DNA of 6,086 nt from Bradyrhizobium sp. Its GTDB lineage: Bacteria; Pseudomonadota; Alphaproteobacteria; Rhizobiales; Xanthobacteraceae. Of this stretch, positions 5,975 through 6,086 are shown piece by piece. The notes beneath the pieces were generated by a model. That model was given only the letters and a program-made list of their open reading frames with translations. It made no database searches and had not been told where the DNA came from. How positions within the stretch are numbered: position 1 is the first letter of the stretch; the number at the start of each line of letters is the position of its first letter. A program made the translations under genes and the position numbers. The DNA is taken from assembly GCA_025960445.1 (NCBI GenBank), contig JAICIT010000177.1, forward strand, positions 1 to 6,086, read 5' to 3'.

Positions 5975-5994
5975 GTGAGTTCCCGCCGATCCGG

Positions 5995-6086
5995 TCAGGT
6001 CACGAACTTACCACCAAGTTCGTCCTCGATGTGAATGCGGATAATATCATCAAAGTTCTTTTCCGCGGTCGTGAAGCCGAGTTTCA
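5995..6086 (-). CDS. C-terminal end of an unrecognised protein, cut by window edge
   Basis: Reading leftward from the window edge, 29 full codons remain before TGA (5997-5995). The tail reads GFTTAEKNFDDIIRIHIED and then ELGGKFVT, a charged, probably helical end followed by a short Gly-Gly turn. It has coding character (no stop, plausible composition) and stands 32 nt before the SCP2 thiolase ATG, as an operon partner would. The family is not recognised; an acyl-CoA pathway enzyme is a guess from position only. Confidence 0.6.
   Translation of the reverse strand, partial: KLGFTTAEKNFDDIIRIHIEDELGGKFVT

Noticed and set aside
1..6086. tRNA, rRNA, CRISPR array, insertion sequence or attachment site
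   Set aside because: No cloverleaf, regular spaced repeats, transposase motifs or flanking inverted repeats were seen on either strand.

Overview
The window has moderately high GC and tightly packed, leftward-reading genes with long antisense open frames, as expected of a GC-rich proteobacterium. Overall style (acyl-CoA genes in short-gap or ATGA-overlap order) suggests a Bradyrhizobium/Rhodopseudomonas-like alphaproteobacterium, but this is inferred from style and no taxonomic marker is present.

Layout, in the direction of transcription (minus strand, right to left): the last 29 codons of an unrecognised gene (5995-6086); an SCP2-type thiolase with an intact active site (4793-5962); a 136-nt gap; a CaiB-type (family III) CoA-transferase (3445-4656); an acyl-CoA dehydrogenase (2274-3440) 4 nt further on; a 25-codon open frame that exactly fills the next gap (2195-2272); a thiolase-like protein without the nucleophilic cysteine (1062-2198); and its probable partner, a zinc-ribbon/OB-fold DUF35 protein (703-1065), joined to it by an ATGA overlap. 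After a 375-nt gap comes the N-terminal part of a carboxymuconolactone-decarboxylase-like protein (1-327), which has its own ribosome binding site and probably its own promoter.

Together the genes look like a peripheral catabolic operon for a carboxylic acid handled as a CoA thioester. The CoA-transferase would load CoA, the dehydrogenase would introduce the alpha,beta double bond, and a hydratase (not in the window) would follow. Carbon-carbon cleavage would then occur either by the SCP2 thiolase (thiolysis) or by the cysteine-less thiolase/DUF35 pair, which recalls the Ltp2-ChsH2 aldolase of steroid side-chain breakdown. The substrate cannot be read from the sequence.

The gap at 328-702 is the least ordinary part. 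It holds a cluster of ATTCG/CGAAT half-sites over a candidate promoter, a plus-strand 33-codon frame with a good Shine-Dalgarno sequence encoding a possible single-span membrane peptide, and, inside that frame, a 13-bp hairpin followed by six T residues that resembles an intrinsic terminator. The last two readings compete: small membrane protein, or small RNA.
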